Source: Gammaproteobacteria bacterium (lineage in GTDB: Bacteria; Pseudomonadota; Gammaproteobacteria; GRL18). Taken from it: a DNA stretch of 64,000 bases. Below the pieces are notes generated by a model that saw nothing but the letters and a program-made list of their open reading frames with translations, was not told the DNA's origin and ran no database searches. Positions 51,587-61,867 of this stretch are shown in pieces. The stretch is taken from NCBI GenBank assembly GCA_016744395.1, contig JADGEK010000016.1, positions 1 through 64,000 of the forward strand, given 5' to 3'. Position 1 is the first letter of the stretch; every line of letters starts with the position of its first letter. Position numbers and translations under genes: made by a program.

Positions 51587-54466
51587 TTAAGTTTCTATAA
51601 ATTCTTTTGTTAAAAGTTTTTCAAATTCTTTAGCAGGTAGTGGCTTACTGAAGAAAAAACCCTGTATTTCATCACAACCCATTTGCTTTAAGAGCAAATA
51701 TTGCTCTTCCTCCTCAACGCCTTCGGCAATCACTTTAAGACCTAGATCATGTGCCATTATGATGGTCGATTTAACAATAGCCTGCTCTTTATAGGAGCTT
51801 ACTAAATTTATAATAAAGGCACGGTCAATTTTCAGTACATCAATAGGAAAATCTTTAATATATTCTAACGATGAATACCCCGTACCATAATCATCGATAC
51901 TAAAGCTTATGCCCAAGTCCTTAATTTCATTAACCGTTTTAACAGATTTCTGAAAATTATCCATAGCCATACTTTCAGTAATTTCTATTTCCAGATATTG
52001 GGCTTCTAACTTTGAAGCATCTAAGGCTTGATGGATATCAGCCAGTAATGCTTCATGCTTAAATTGTTGCACTGACAAATTGATAGAAACAGGTATTTTT
52101 GCTAGACCTTTCTCCTGCCATTCTTTATTTTGTCGACAAGCTTCTTGTATCAACCAATTACCGATAGGAATAATTAAACCTGATTGTTCAATTAATGGGA
52201 TAAAGACAACAGGACTAATAATCCCTTTATCTGGAGAGTTCCACCGCATTAATGCTTCAGTACCTACAATTATGCCCGTTTTGGCATCTACTTTTACCTG
52301 ATAATATAATTGTAATTCATTATTATCGAGAGCATTATGCAGATCTGAGTCTAATAAAAGTTTTGTTAAAATACTTGAATTTAACTCTTCAGAATAAAAC
52401 TGATACTGTGCTCTACCCTGTTTTTTAGCTTCATACATAGCAGCATCTGAATTTTTTAACAATGCTTCGTGGGTGTTTCCATCTTGAGGATAAACAGCAA
52501 TTCCAATGCTACCCGTTATACGTAATGAATTATTATTCAAAATAATTGGCTTACTGATTTGAGATAAAATTTTCTTAACGGTCTTTACCAAGGAAAAAGA
52601 ATTAACTTTATTATATCCAGATAAAATAACAACAAATTCATCACCACCAAGTCGAGCCACTATATCTGTTTTTCGTAAACAGTGACTGATTCGTTTAGCC
52701 ACTTGCTTAAGCAAGTTATCACCAACCATATGGCCCAGCGAATCATTAATATATTTAAACCCATCTAAATCCAGAAACAAAACAATTGGCGTTAGACCTT
52801 CTCTTTCTGCCTGATTAATTGTAAACTTTAAATGATCATTAAACATTAATCGATTTGGCAAACCAGTCAATGTATCATAATGAGCCTGATGATAAATTTG
52901 TTTTTCCCATGATGCATTGGCAAAAGCAACAGCAATACGATCTGCAAATTCTTTGCCCCATTCTTTTTCCAACTTTGAAAATATTGGTTGTTGATGATAG
53001 GCAAAACAAAGAAAAGCAATATTACACCCCTGACAACGAACTGGAATAATTAAAAAATATTTAAAGCCATTATTTATCAGAGGACGGACAAAATCATGAA
53101 ACGGCGTTTCATTTTCATCTAATTCAATTAGCTCTTTTTCTGATAAGACCGTTAATATATTTATATTAATTTGATAATTTTGTTGCAAAATTCCATTATT
53201 TATTTGAGTATCTGCTGTATACAGTATTGCAGGTAATTGTTTTTCTTTTGGTACTTTATCGCCTGAAGTTGCATCCTGATTTAATATTGTAATACTGACT
53301 AAATCTGAATCAAGAATATCATTAGCACGACTAATCACTACATTAATAATATCATTCATTTTTAATCGTGAGAGAATTAATTGATCCACTTCAGCTAAAG
53401 CTTTGAGTACATTCAGTTGTGAGGAAAGACGTTCTGACATTTGATTAAATGAAGTTGCCAACTGTCCAAATTCATCTTTTCTCTTAATAGAAACGGGCTG
53501 GCTAAAGTCATTTCTTGCAATGCAAGATATACCTTTCATCAGAGCATCTAAAGGACGCATTTGCTGACGAATCATTAAAAAACTAATATATACGACAAAA
53601 ATTAAGGTAATAGCAATTACACTGTAAAAGAGTTTATTAAAATCTTTTTGATAAAACACTGATTCTGCTTTAGGTTGGACAAAAACAATCATCCAATCTT
53701 TTTGGAAATAATGGTATTCTAAAAATAAATTATTAAAGCCAGCATAAAGAGGACTTGTATTATCTGGCCAAATTAACTTTCCTCTTGAGGGCAAATCAAC
53801 ATTTGAAACCATTGTAGTCAAAGTATGCTTAATTTCAGATTTGGAACAAAACAAGGCTTCTTTTATATGATTGAAAACACAAAAGCCAGTCCGTTGATCA
53901 AAATCATCATCATTCCCCAATAACTCTTCAAGATTAAGAACAGAGATTAATAACGCCTTTTGTTTATCAGTTCTTTTCTTTTTTGACGAAATCAATAACC
54001 TAATCATTATAATTTCAGGGAAATGAGACAACGGTTTGCTTTTAACCTTAATTAATGTTTTTCCATTTTTCAGAAAACGAGATTCTTCAACAGATAAATC
54101 ATCAAAAGCAGATGAATTACCCCAGTAATTTTTTTCTGAAGAATCATTTTTTAACAAAGTAAGGCTGGAAAACCAGCTCATATGGGTCTTTTTTAATTGC
54201 CATTCAGAAATATCATTCTTTACAGAAATTAATGATTCAATTTGCATCATCGCAGTATGTCTTGCAGACAAGCGATCGCTTAGCACATAAGAATAAGCCT
54301 TGGAGTCTTTTTGCAGTTGTATTTGTATACTATCTTCAGTTACTTGCTCTATTTGACGAGCAGAAAAGAAAGCAAAGATAAAAATTGGCAGAAAAGCAGC
54401 AAGGATAAACAGAAGAAATGTCTTTTTAGCAACGGTATTATTAAAGGTTGTTAATTCTACTTTCAT
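51587..54466 (-). CDS. Membrane GGDEF-EAL (c-di-GMP) protein with HAMP and GAF-like segments
   Basis: DTLTGLPNRLMFNDHL, ARLGGDEFVVILSG, GTEALMRWNSP, IDDYGTGYSSLEYIKDFPIDVLKID, AEGVEEEEQ. Confidence 0.93.
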   Translation of the reverse strand: MKVELTTFNNTVAKKTFLLFILAAFLPIFIFAFFSARQIEQVTEDSIQIQLQKDSKAYSYVLSDRLSARHTAMMQIESLISVKNDISEWQLKKTHMSWFSSLTLLKNDSSEKNYWGNSSAFDDLSVEESRFLKNGKTLIKVKSKPLSHFPEIIMIRLLISSKKKRTDKQKALLISVLNLEELLGNDDDFDQRTGFCVFNHIKEALFCSKSEIKHTLTTMVSNVDLPSRGKLIWPDNTSPLYAGFNNLFLEYHYFQKDWMIVFVQPKAESVFYQKDFNKLFYSVIAITLIFVVYISFLMIRQQMRPLDALMKGISCIARNDFSQPVSIKRKDEFGQLATSFNQMSERLSSQLNVLKALAEVDQLILSRLKMNDIINVVISRANDILDSDLVSITILNQDATSGDKVPKEKQLPAILYTADTQINNGILQQNYQININILTVLSEKELIELDENETPFHDFVRPLINNGFKYFLIIPVRCQGCNIAFLCFAYHQQPIFSKLEKEWGKEFADRIAVAFANASWEKQIYHQAHYDTLTGLPNRLMFNDHLKFTINQAEREGLTPIVLFLDLDGFKYINDSLGHMVGDNLLKQVAKRISHCLRKTDIVARLGGDEFVVILSGYNKVNSFSLVKTVKKILSQISKPIILNNNSLRITGSIGIAVYPQDGNTHEALLKNSDAAMYEAKKQGRAQYQFYSEELNSSILTKLLLDSDLHNALDNNELQLYYQVKVDAKTGIIVGTEALMRWNSPDKGIISPVVFIPLIEQSGLIIPIGNWLIQEACRQNKEWQEKGLAKIPVSINLSVQQFKHEALLADIHQALDASKLEAQYLEIEITESMAMDNFQKSVKTVNEIKDLGISFSIDDYGTGYSSLEYIKDFPIDVLKIDRAFIINLVSSYKEQAIVKSTIIMAHDLGLKVIAEGVEEEEQYLLLKQMGCDEIQGFFFSKPLPAKEFEKLLTKEFIET

Positions 54467-54526
54467 ATAAAAATATTTAGCACCATAAGAATAATTTGAA
54501 TTTGTATCAAAAAAAGCAGCCAGGTA

Positions 54527-55021
54527 TTAATAGTCTTCAGCTGACCCGATAAATGAACCATTGTTAGCACGAATAATGTCATCACGACTCTGTTTGGCAG
54601 TTAAAGGTGATACAGACTGACCATCAGGACCCATACTGTAAAGATCGTATTCCGTATTAATTGGTACTAAATTCTTATCTTTACGTTTTTTTCCTTTACC
54701 ACTAATCATTTCAAAATTTAGAAAAATATAAGGATTCCCCCAAGGGTCTTTTGGCAGTCCACCAAGCTCAGCAGTATTTAGAGGATAACGCAGTTTAGTT
54801 ACATAAAACTGTGTAATACGTGCTTCTATTTCAACAATATCAGTCTTGGCAACTGCTATTTCACCTTTGAGAATATAATGATGATAAGAAGGTATTGCGA
54901 TTGAAGCCAAGACACTAATAACAGCAAGAACTATGAGTAGTTCCAACAATGTTACCCCAAAAACTGAAATAGGCTTAAATGACTTTAATGATATGTTTTT
55001 CTTAGTTATAGGCATTGTCAA
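54527..55021 (-). CDS. GspG-like type II secretion major pseudopilin
   Basis: Prepilin motif VFG|VTLLELLIVLAVISVLASIAIPSY; PLNTAELGGLPKDPWGNPY; YDLYSMGPDG. Confidence 0.87.
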   Translation of the reverse strand: MTMPITKKNISLKSFKPISVFGVTLLELLIVLAVISVLASIAIPSYHHYILKGEIAVAKTDIVEIEARITQFYVTKLRYPLNTAELGGLPKDPWGNPYIFLNFEMISGKGKKRKDKNLVPINTEYDLYSMGPDGQSVSPLTAKQSRDDIIRANNGSFIGSAEDY

Positions 55022-55257
55022 TAGAATGGCTACTCAAAAAAATAAATTTTTAACCAAGTCTAAATGATAAGGAATTTAATGATACTTTGCAATCAATAAA
55101 CTTAGAATTTTGATGATTGCTAGCAAAAATCAGCCTAAATCAGAAACACCATATTTTGTCAAATTTGATAGATATTCAGACAACAACATTCCTACCTACA
55201 AACGTTGGTTACTGCATTATTATTACAAAATTGATCATGCTTGTTCATAATTATAAA

Positions 55258-55971
55258 TTAAAAATGGATTGAAGATAAATTCAAAGGAGTGTCTTTTTCT
55301 ACCATTTTCCCCTGGTGCAAGTGCAGGTGACGATTAAAATTTAATTCGCCACTATGTGGGTCATGACTCGTCAAAACAACACCAATATGATCGGCCTTAA
55401 GTTGATTAATAATATCATAGGTACTGCTTCTGGAATGTTTATCCATATTCGCAAAAGGTTCATCTAATAAAATAAATTTGGGTTGAATAACCCATGAACG
55501 TGCGATAGCAATTCTTTGTTTTTCACCACCAGAAAGTGCATGACTTTTCCTATCGAAGAGATGTTGTAAGTCAACAAGACTTAGGGCTTCTTCTACTCTA
55601 TTATCCACCTCAACTTTTTTTAAGCCTTTATGCTTTAAACCATAGGCAATATTATCATAAACCGTACCACTAAAAAGATAAGGCGTTTGATGCAGGTAGC
55701 AGAATTTTTGTCGTAATATTTTTTTTGATGAAGACCAGCTGCTTTTATTGATAGTATTATTGTAGGTCAATTGAAAACAATCAGGTTTCATAAGACCTGC
55801 AATAATTCTTAATAATGTCGATTTACCTGAGCCGTTTTGACCCGTCATTAAAATAAAGTCATCAGAGTTCATTTCAAAAAGAATATTATTTAAAATGATC
55901 TGTTTATTTCTTATGTAATTCATTTTATGGAGTTTAATACTTTCTGACTGTACTTTTGTAATTACTGTCAT
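55258..55971 (-). CDS. tupC: ABC transporter ATP-binding protein (tungstate, TupC-like)
   Basis: GQNGSGKSTLLRIIAGL, LSGGEKQRIAIARSWVIQPKFILLDEPFAN. Confidence 0.85.
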   Translation of the reverse strand: MTVITKVQSESIKLHKMNYIRNKQIILNNILFEMNSDDFILMTGQNGSGKSTLLRIIAGLMKPDCFQLTYNNTINKSSWSSSKKILRQKFCYLHQTPYLFSGTVYDNIAYGLKHKGLKKVEVDNRVEEALSLVDLQHLFDRKSHALSGGEKQRIAIARSWVIQPKFILLDEPFANMDKHSRSSTYDIINQLKADHIGVVLTSHDPHSGELNFNRHLHLHQGKMVEKDTPLNLSSIHF

Positions 55972-56669
55972 AAGGCGAGTTCACCTTTGCCTTGAAAATA
56001 CATCAATAATAGATTAAGAAGCAAAGCCATGGCCAATAAAACAATGCCCAAAGCAATTCCCTGCGCAAAACTCCCTTTACTGGTTTCCAAGGCAATTGCT
56101 GTTGGAATGTTTCTCGTATAATGCAGTATATTTCCGCCGACCATCATAGAGCTGCCAACTTCAGCTATTATTCGACCAAAACCAGCAAGAACAGCAGCAG
56201 TCAAGCCAAAACGCGCTTCTTTTAGTACGGTAAATACTGCCCGAAAGGGATGTGCTCCAAGTGTAATTGCCGTTTCCCAGGCTCGCCTGTCAACTGACTG
56301 TAAGGTAGCATGACTCAAAGCCACTAACAGAGGAAAACAAAGTACCATTTGCCCAACAATCATGGCTTCTTGCGTAAATAACAGCTTTAAATCACCCAAA
56401 GGACCTGATCGGGAAAGTAACAAGTAGAGAGTTAAACCCACCACAACAGCAGGTATAGACATAGCCGTATTAAACAATGCGATGAAAAATCGACGCCCTG
56501 TAAACTGAAAATAGGACAAACCAAAAGCAATCAAAATAGCTAAAGGCGCAGAAAAAAGTATTGCTCTAAATGAAACACTAAACGATAAAAAAATAATTTC
56601 CCACAATTGAGCATCACCACTGAGAAGTAAAGTAAATGCCTGAGATGTGGCTGTCGATAAGTCATTCAT
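55968..56669 (-). CDS. tupB: ABC transporter permease (tungstate, TupB-like)
   Basis: EAMIVGQMVLCFPLLVALSHATLQS...GFGRIIAEVGSSMMVGGNI; overlaps tupC by 4 nt. Confidence 0.87.
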   Translation of the reverse strand: MNDLSTATSQAFTLLLSGDAQLWEIIFLSFSVSFRAILFSAPLAILIAFGLSYFQFTGRRFFIALFNTAMSIPAVVVGLTLYLLLSRSGPLGDLKLLFTQEAMIVGQMVLCFPLLVALSHATLQSVDRRAWETAITLGAHPFRAVFTVLKEARFGLTAAVLAGFGRIIAEVGSSMMVGGNILHYTRNIPTAIALETSKGSFAQGIALGIVLLAMALLLNLLLMYFQGKGELAL

Positions 56670-56690
56670 AGTTCAATCATTTTCACTCAT

Positions 56691-57443
56691 TTAAGCACAC
56701 ACAGAACAGTTCGGGTTTTTAGGTAATTGCATTGATTCCCATTGCATACTCAAAGCATCAAATAATAACACTCGCCCGAGTAAAACATCACCTTGCTTAA
56801 CAATAAGCTTAATCACCTCTATGGCCTGCATACTCCCCATAACACCCACAACTGGTGATAAAATACCATTGGCACTACAGCTTTGATCAAATTCCTGACT
56901 GCCATTCTCACGCATACCATAACAGCAGTGATAACAGGGACTGTCCTTAGCACCACAATGATAAACTGACATTTGTCCTTCCCAACGGATGGCCGCAGCA
57001 GAAACCAGCCATTTATTTTTTTCAACACAGGCACGATTAATCTCAAAACGTGTTGTTAAATTATCAGTACAATCAACGATAATATCAGCCGAATCCACAG
57101 AGGATAATAATTGCCTACCTGTTAATTTTTCTTCCAATGTAATGATGTTAATTTTAGAATTAATTGCCTTCATTCGATGAGCACAAGAATTTACCTTAGA
57201 CTGACCGAGACTCTTTTCATCGTGAGCAATTTGTCGTTGCAGGTTATTTAATTCAACTTTATCATGATCAGCAATGCTGATTTCACCGATTCCACTGGCG
57301 GCTAAATATAAAGCAACAGGTGAACCCAGTCCACCCACACCAATAATTAATACTTTAGCAGCCAATAGTTTTTGTTGACCTTCAAAATCAATTTCAGGCA
57401 ACATGATATGTCGACCATAGCGTGATAAGTCATTATCATCCAT
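56691..57443 (-). CDS. HesA/MoeB/ThiF-family E1-like adenylyltransferase
   Basis: VLIIGVGGLGSPVALYLAASGIGEISIADHDKVELNNLQRQIAH; paired CxxC motifs, SPCYHCC...NCSVCA. Confidence 0.92.
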   Translation of the reverse strand: MDDNDLSRYGRHIMLPEIDFEGQQKLLAAKVLIIGVGGLGSPVALYLAASGIGEISIADHDKVELNNLQRQIAHDEKSLGQSKVNSCAHRMKAINSKINIITLEEKLTGRQLLSSVDSADIIVDCTDNLTTRFEINRACVEKNKWLVSAAAIRWEGQMSVYHCGAKDSPCYHCCYGMRENGSQEFDQSCSANGILSPVVGVMGSMQAIEVIKLIVKQGDVLLGRVLLFDALSMQWESMQLPKNPNCSVCA

Positions 57444-57826
57444 TAGCCACCTCCACGTTGAAAAGAGATATCAAATTTTTTTATAAAATCTTTTTGTTGA
57501 AGCTCAGTACAATGATAAAAAGTAAAATGAACTAAAAGACGTGGAATAATTAAGGCACCAATCGAACGTTCTGCAAGCGGTGTTAAATTAATCTTAATTT
57601 TGAATCTCATCGGTTCTTTAAAATTCAAAAAGTCATTTGATTCAATTAAAATTTGACTGTCAGTGAGGCTTAGGGATATTTCTTGCTCAAATAAAGTGGA
57701 AAGACTTTTAGCAAAAAATTCAAATTGCCTAAAAAATTCGAGTTGAGAAAAACCCATTTCTTTTTTAACAGTCTTTTTTTCAGCAAGGGTTTGTTTAGAA
57801 GTTTCAAGCACCAGATAAAATCTCAA
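57443..57826 (-). CDS. Uncharacterised 127-aa protein (TTG start) ending in GGG, between MoaD-like and E1-like genes
   Basis: Stop/start overlaps on both sides (TTGA with the MoaD-like gene, TAATG with the E1-like gene). Confidence 0.7.
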   Translation of the reverse strand: MRFYLVLETSKQTLAEKKTVKKEMGFSQLEFFRQFEFFAKSLSTLFEQEISLSLTDSQILIESNDFLNFKEPMRFKIKINLTPLAERSIGALIIPRLLVHFTFYHCTELQQKDFIKKFDISFQRGGG

Positions 57827-58074
57827 CCACCCGCAACTTCAGGCCATAAGGCCAGAGTATCATTGTCTTTGAGAATGGTTGAGTCACGTTCAGGCGGGCA
57901 CACAAATACACCATTTAAAATAACAAGATACGCTTCCTCACGATCAATTTTAAAAAAATCAATCACTTGATAAACACTCATATCATCATCAATTTCAACA
58001 ATAACTTGATTCGCTTTGGCATTTGCTGGTAGATGCCGTTTTAAACCAGCAAAACATTTCAGTGTGATATTCAT
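57823..58074 (-). CDS. MoaD/ThiS-family ubiquitin-like protein
   Basis: 83 aa; ...ILNGVFVCPPERDSTILKDNDTLALWPEVAGG with C-terminal GG. Confidence 0.88.
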   Translation of the reverse strand: MNITLKCFAGLKRHLPANAKANQVIVEIDDDMSVYQVIDFFKIDREEAYLVILNGVFVCPPERDSTILKDNDTLALWPEVAGG

Positions 58075-58165
58075 TTAATATGTCTTAAGGCATTTAAACC
58101 AATGGTTAGAACGAGTATTCTCTCTTAAACTGTCATTTTAAGAAGAAAAATAAAATAACGATCGT

Positions 58166-59404
58166 TTATATATTAGCAATATAGGCTTCCATTAAGCGAG
58201 TGGGATCATTCATTAAACGTTCTTTCCAAACACCCAACTTGACTTTCCCCCGAATCAACCCTCGAACAACACCAATATGCTGAGTATGCCCAAGAGAACT
58301 GATTCCAACAAGATGTTCACCCTTAAATTGAAGGTTGAGATAACGGAAATTTTGTTCATCTAAAAGAACACTTTCTTCACCACCTTCCACACCCATCCAT
58401 TGGCCAAAGGAAGTGGATATTAAGCCCATGGTATCTAATATATTCATATTAATACTACCATGATGTACACAACTATTGTTCTCAACCATATTGATCGCAG
58501 CAATACGGCCATGTTCTACTGCAGTTGGCTGAATGGCCTGTATGCTCCATGATTGATCAGAAAAATCCAGTCCCTGGGCTACATCGCCTGATGCATAGAC
58601 ATTCTCTATATTAGTCTGTAAGAACTCATTGACCAGGATACCCTGGTCTAATTTAATATCAGAGCTTTCAAGAAAGCCCGTATTCGATTTAACACCCGTG
58701 GCACAAATCACTAAATCTGCACTTAAAGGGTCAGAGTTTTTCAGATTCACTTGCAGAGGCTTTGCTTTAGCTTCACTAATCGAGATAACTTGTTCACTGG
58801 TTAAAATCCTAACGCCTTTGGATTCACACCAGGATTTTAATAAGCCACCCGCAGACTCATCCATCATTCTAGGGACCATTCGATCACCCATTTCAACCAC
58901 CGTGAGATTGACTCCGCGTTTGAGTAATGACTCCAGAATGATACAACCAATAAATCCAGCCCCCATTAAGACCAAAGATGAGCCTGGTATAGCTTTTTTA
59001 GCAATATTTCGAGCATCTTCCAAAGTCCAGCAATTATAAACATGATTTGAATTAATGCCTTCAATAGGCGGTGATGTAGCAATCGCACCTGTGGAGACCA
59101 ATAATTTATCATAAACAAGTTCCGAGCCATCGGACAAGACTAAAGTATTATCTTTAGTCTTCACCTCACTCACCAACTCATTGACCAGCGTAATGCCTTG
59201 TTCATTAAATGAATTGCTTTTATGGCGTATATGAGTGCCATCTTCTGTAATTTTCTCTTCAAGAAAATAAGGAATGGCCATACGTGAATAGGGTGGTTCT
59301 TTGTGCCCTTTGATCAAAGTAATTTGTGCATTTTGATCCAACTTCCTGATGTTTTCAGAAGCAATTACCCCTGAAGGACCTGCGCCAATGATGATATAGT
59401 GCAT
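58166..59404 (-). CDS. FAD-dependent pyridine nucleotide-disulfide oxidoreductase, probably the AOR-associated electron-transfer subunit
   Basis: YIIIGAGPSGVIASENIRKL, VLMGAGFIGCIILESLLKRG, VYASGDVAQG; directly downstream of AOR. Confidence 0.9.
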   Translation of the reverse strand: MHYIIIGAGPSGVIASENIRKLDQNAQITLIKGHKEPPYSRMAIPYFLEEKITEDGTHIRHKSNSFNEQGITLVNELVSEVKTKDNTLVLSDGSELVYDKLLVSTGAIATSPPIEGINSNHVYNCWTLEDARNIAKKAIPGSSLVLMGAGFIGCIILESLLKRGVNLTVVEMGDRMVPRMMDESAGGLLKSWCESKGVRILTSEQVISISEAKAKPLQVNLKNSDPLSADLVICATGVKSNTGFLESSDIKLDQGILVNEFLQTNIENVYASGDVAQGLDFSDQSWSIQAIQPTAVEHGRIAAINMVENNSCVHHGSINMNILDTMGLISTSFGQWMGVEGGEESVLLDEQNFRYLNLQFKGEHLVGISSLGHTQHIGVVRGLIRGKVKLGVWKERLMNDPTRLMEAYIANI

Positions 59405-59410
59405 AAAGTC

Positions 59411-61267
59411 CTATCCTTTCAAACCAAGTCGTTGCTTAGTTTCATCAGTCGGTATACCCTCTTCACTCCAGCCCCGTAACTGATAATATTCAGGCATCAT
59501 GGCGTCAACCTGAGACACGAGCCCTTTTGCTGGACCTGTTTTTGCAGCTTCTTCACGAAGGCGTGGGGGTAAAGTATCATCGGCACTGGTAATACCCGCT
59601 TTAAGATTAAACTCACGCTCCATATTCCAGATGCGTTCACCCACCTTCAATAAATAATCCACAGTCCATTCACTGCCACAAGCGCCTTGGATCTGCGGTG
59701 CAATATTATCAAGCGTCCAGGCAAAAGTAGTAAACAGACACAAACCACTTGAATCAACAGATGCAGTGATATCCTGAAAAGCTTTCACTAATCCTGGTTT
59801 ACCTTCCGCACTTAAAGGATCGGTTTTTTCTGGAATACCCAAAACCTCTGAAGCAACAGTATAGCCTCTTACATGGCATGCACCACGATTAGAGGTCGCA
59901 TAATTCAACCCAATACCTTGAATACCTCTAGGATCATAAGCTGGAAACTCCAAACCTTTCACTGACATTGATAATTCAGGTCGGCCATATTTTTCACATA
60001 ACCGTTTAGAGCCCAGAGCTAAATCTTGCCCAAAACCTTCCCCTGATGCTACCAGCTCAGCGGCTTGCGTCAGTGCTTCAGCTGAACCAAAATTAAATGG
60101 AATACCACCCGTTTGCTCCAAAGTAATATTGCCATCCTCAAACATTTCCATAGCGGCAGCAACTGTCGCACCAAACGTAATGGGGTCAAATCCTTCTTCA
60201 TTACAAATAAAGTTGACATAAGTCAGCGCATCCAGATCATCAACCCCATTGTCAGCACCCAGTGCCCAGGCAGCCTCATATTCTAGACCTCCCGAATTTC
60301 CCCAGTATTTTGATTTATTCTTAACCGAAAAGTGACCTTGATCAATGGTGGAAATACGGCCGCAGGCAATAGTACAACCAAAACAAGCCGCATTAGTGGT
60401 AAGGTTGGGGCGTCCATCTGACTTTCTGGGTTCACTCATGGCTTCACCAGAAATGGCATGGGCACCATCAAATTGGACATCTTTCATATTATTGGTTGGC
60501 AGGGCACCAATTTCATTAATGACATTCATTAAAACCTGGGTACCATAGGCTGGCAGTCCCTGACCTGTCACTGGATTTTCTGCAAGAACCGCCTTACCGT
60601 CATTTACTGCTTTCATAAAGCCTGCGGGATCGTTCAAATTACCGACACCTTTTGTGCCACGTATGGCAACGGCTTTGAGGTTTTTAGACGCCATAACGGC
60701 ACCAACACCTGAACGCCCTGCCGCTCTATGTAAGTCATTAACAATTCCCGAATAAAGACAAGCATTTTCAGCTGGTCGACCCACAGCCGCAATCCGTAAT
60801 AAAGGGTCTTGATGCTTGTTATGCAACCATTCATCGGTGCTCCAAACAGATGTCCCCCAAATATCATCCGCAGGCAGTAATTCTGCTTTGTCATTTTCTA
60901 TGTAGAGATAAACAGGCTTAGGTGATTTTCCTTCAAAAATAATCATATCCCAACCAGCGCTTTTCATTTCAGCGCCAATAAAGCCACCTGAATTTGAACA
61001 AGCAACACAATTGGTCAATGGCCCTTTAGTCACAACCACATAGCGTCCGCCTGTTGCTGCCATAGTGCCTGTTAAGGGCCCTGTTGCCATAATCATTTTA
61101 TTTTCAGCACTCAACGGTTCGCAGGCGGGATCAATTTCTTCAAAAAGGTATTTAGTCGCCAGACCACGAGAGCCCAGATAGTCATTTTTCCATTCTTCAT
61201 TAACGGCTTCAGAGATAATCTCTCCACGAGTCAAGTTGATACGTAATAGTTTTCCTGTCCAAGACAT
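59411..61267 (-). CDS. aor: Tungsten-dependent aldehyde:ferredoxin oxidoreductase
   Basis: GRYVVVTKGPLTNCVACSNSGG, GRSGVGAVMASKNLKAVAIRG, CFGCTIACGRIS, NRGACHVRGY. Confidence 0.94.
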   Translation of the reverse strand: MSWTGKLLRINLTRGEIISEAVNEEWKNDYLGSRGLATKYLFEEIDPACEPLSAENKMIMATGPLTGTMAATGGRYVVVTKGPLTNCVACSNSGGFIGAEMKSAGWDMIIFEGKSPKPVYLYIENDKAELLPADDIWGTSVWSTDEWLHNKHQDPLLRIAAVGRPAENACLYSGIVNDLHRAAGRSGVGAVMASKNLKAVAIRGTKGVGNLNDPAGFMKAVNDGKAVLAENPVTGQGLPAYGTQVLMNVINEIGALPTNNMKDVQFDGAHAISGEAMSEPRKSDGRPNLTTNAACFGCTIACGRISTIDQGHFSVKNKSKYWGNSGGLEYEAAWALGADNGVDDLDALTYVNFICNEEGFDPITFGATVAAAMEMFEDGNITLEQTGGIPFNFGSAEALTQAAELVASGEGFGQDLALGSKRLCEKYGRPELSMSVKGLEFPAYDPRGIQGIGLNYATSNRGACHVRGYTVASEVLGIPEKTDPLSAEGKPGLVKAFQDITASVDSSGLCLFTTFAWTLDNIAPQIQGACGSEWTVDYLLKVGERIWNMEREFNLKAGITSADDTLPPRLREEAAKTGPAKGLVSQVDAMMPEYYQLRGWSEEGIPTDETKQRLGLKG

Positions 61268-61279
61268 TATTATTCTCCT

Positions 61280-61768
61280 TTACGCGTTTGACGCTGTGTT
61301 AGAGGTGGCATTATCAGTTTGTGTGGCCCATTGACGCATTTTGTCTAATCCTGTTTGATCAGCATCAACATAAGTAATTGCCTGAGTCGGACAGGCAGAA
61401 GCACATTTTGGGTCACCGCCGCATAAATCACATTTGATGACTTTTCCTGAAGATTGATTGTAATTAATCGTTCCAAAAGGACATGATATGGTACAAACTT
61501 TACAGCCGACACAACTGCTTTCATTGACTTCTTTTGCGCCTGTTACCAAATTTAAGCTAATTGCATCAACTGGACAGGCCTGCTGACACCATGCTTCAGA
61601 ACATTGTGTACAGGTATAAGGAACAAACCGTCCCTCCTGATGAAAGGTAAATACTTTAATTCGAGATTTTGCAGGATTAAACACGCCTTCATTTTCATAA
61701 GAGCATGCCATTTCACACTGTAAACACCCTGTGCATTTATCTGGATTAATAACAAGGGACTTTTCCAT
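61280..61768 (-). CDS. 4Fe-4S ferredoxin-type electron transfer protein (AOR-associated)
   Basis: CTGCLQCEMAC, CTQCSEAWCQQACP, CVGCKVCTISCPFG, CDLCGGDPKCASACP. Confidence 0.93.
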   Translation of the reverse strand: MEKSLVINPDKCTGCLQCEMACSYENEGVFNPAKSRIKVFTFHQEGRFVPYTCTQCSEAWCQQACPVDAISLNLVTGAKEVNESSCVGCKVCTISCPFGTINYNQSSGKVIKCDLCGGDPKCASACPTQAITYVDADQTGLDKMRQWATQTDNATSNTASNA

Positions 61769-61867
61769 TCAGGATTCTCCGGTCTATGTTGATTAAAAAG
61801 GTTGATTAATACGGATCATTTAGTAATTAATGGTACATTAAATAATTCTTATTACTTGTAATTCATT

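Noticed and set aside
51296-51613. 105-aa plus-strand ORF spanning the moeA start and the intergenic gap
   Set aside because: Overlaps the moeA and GGDEF-EAL gene ends antisense, no RBS or family; likely chance.
51587-54466. GGDEF-EAL protein as the missing LapD
   Set aside because: Its N-terminus does not look like the LapD periplasmic/HAMP layout as I recall it, it has a GAF-like segment and intact GGDEF and EAL motifs, and it is far from the adhesin genes.
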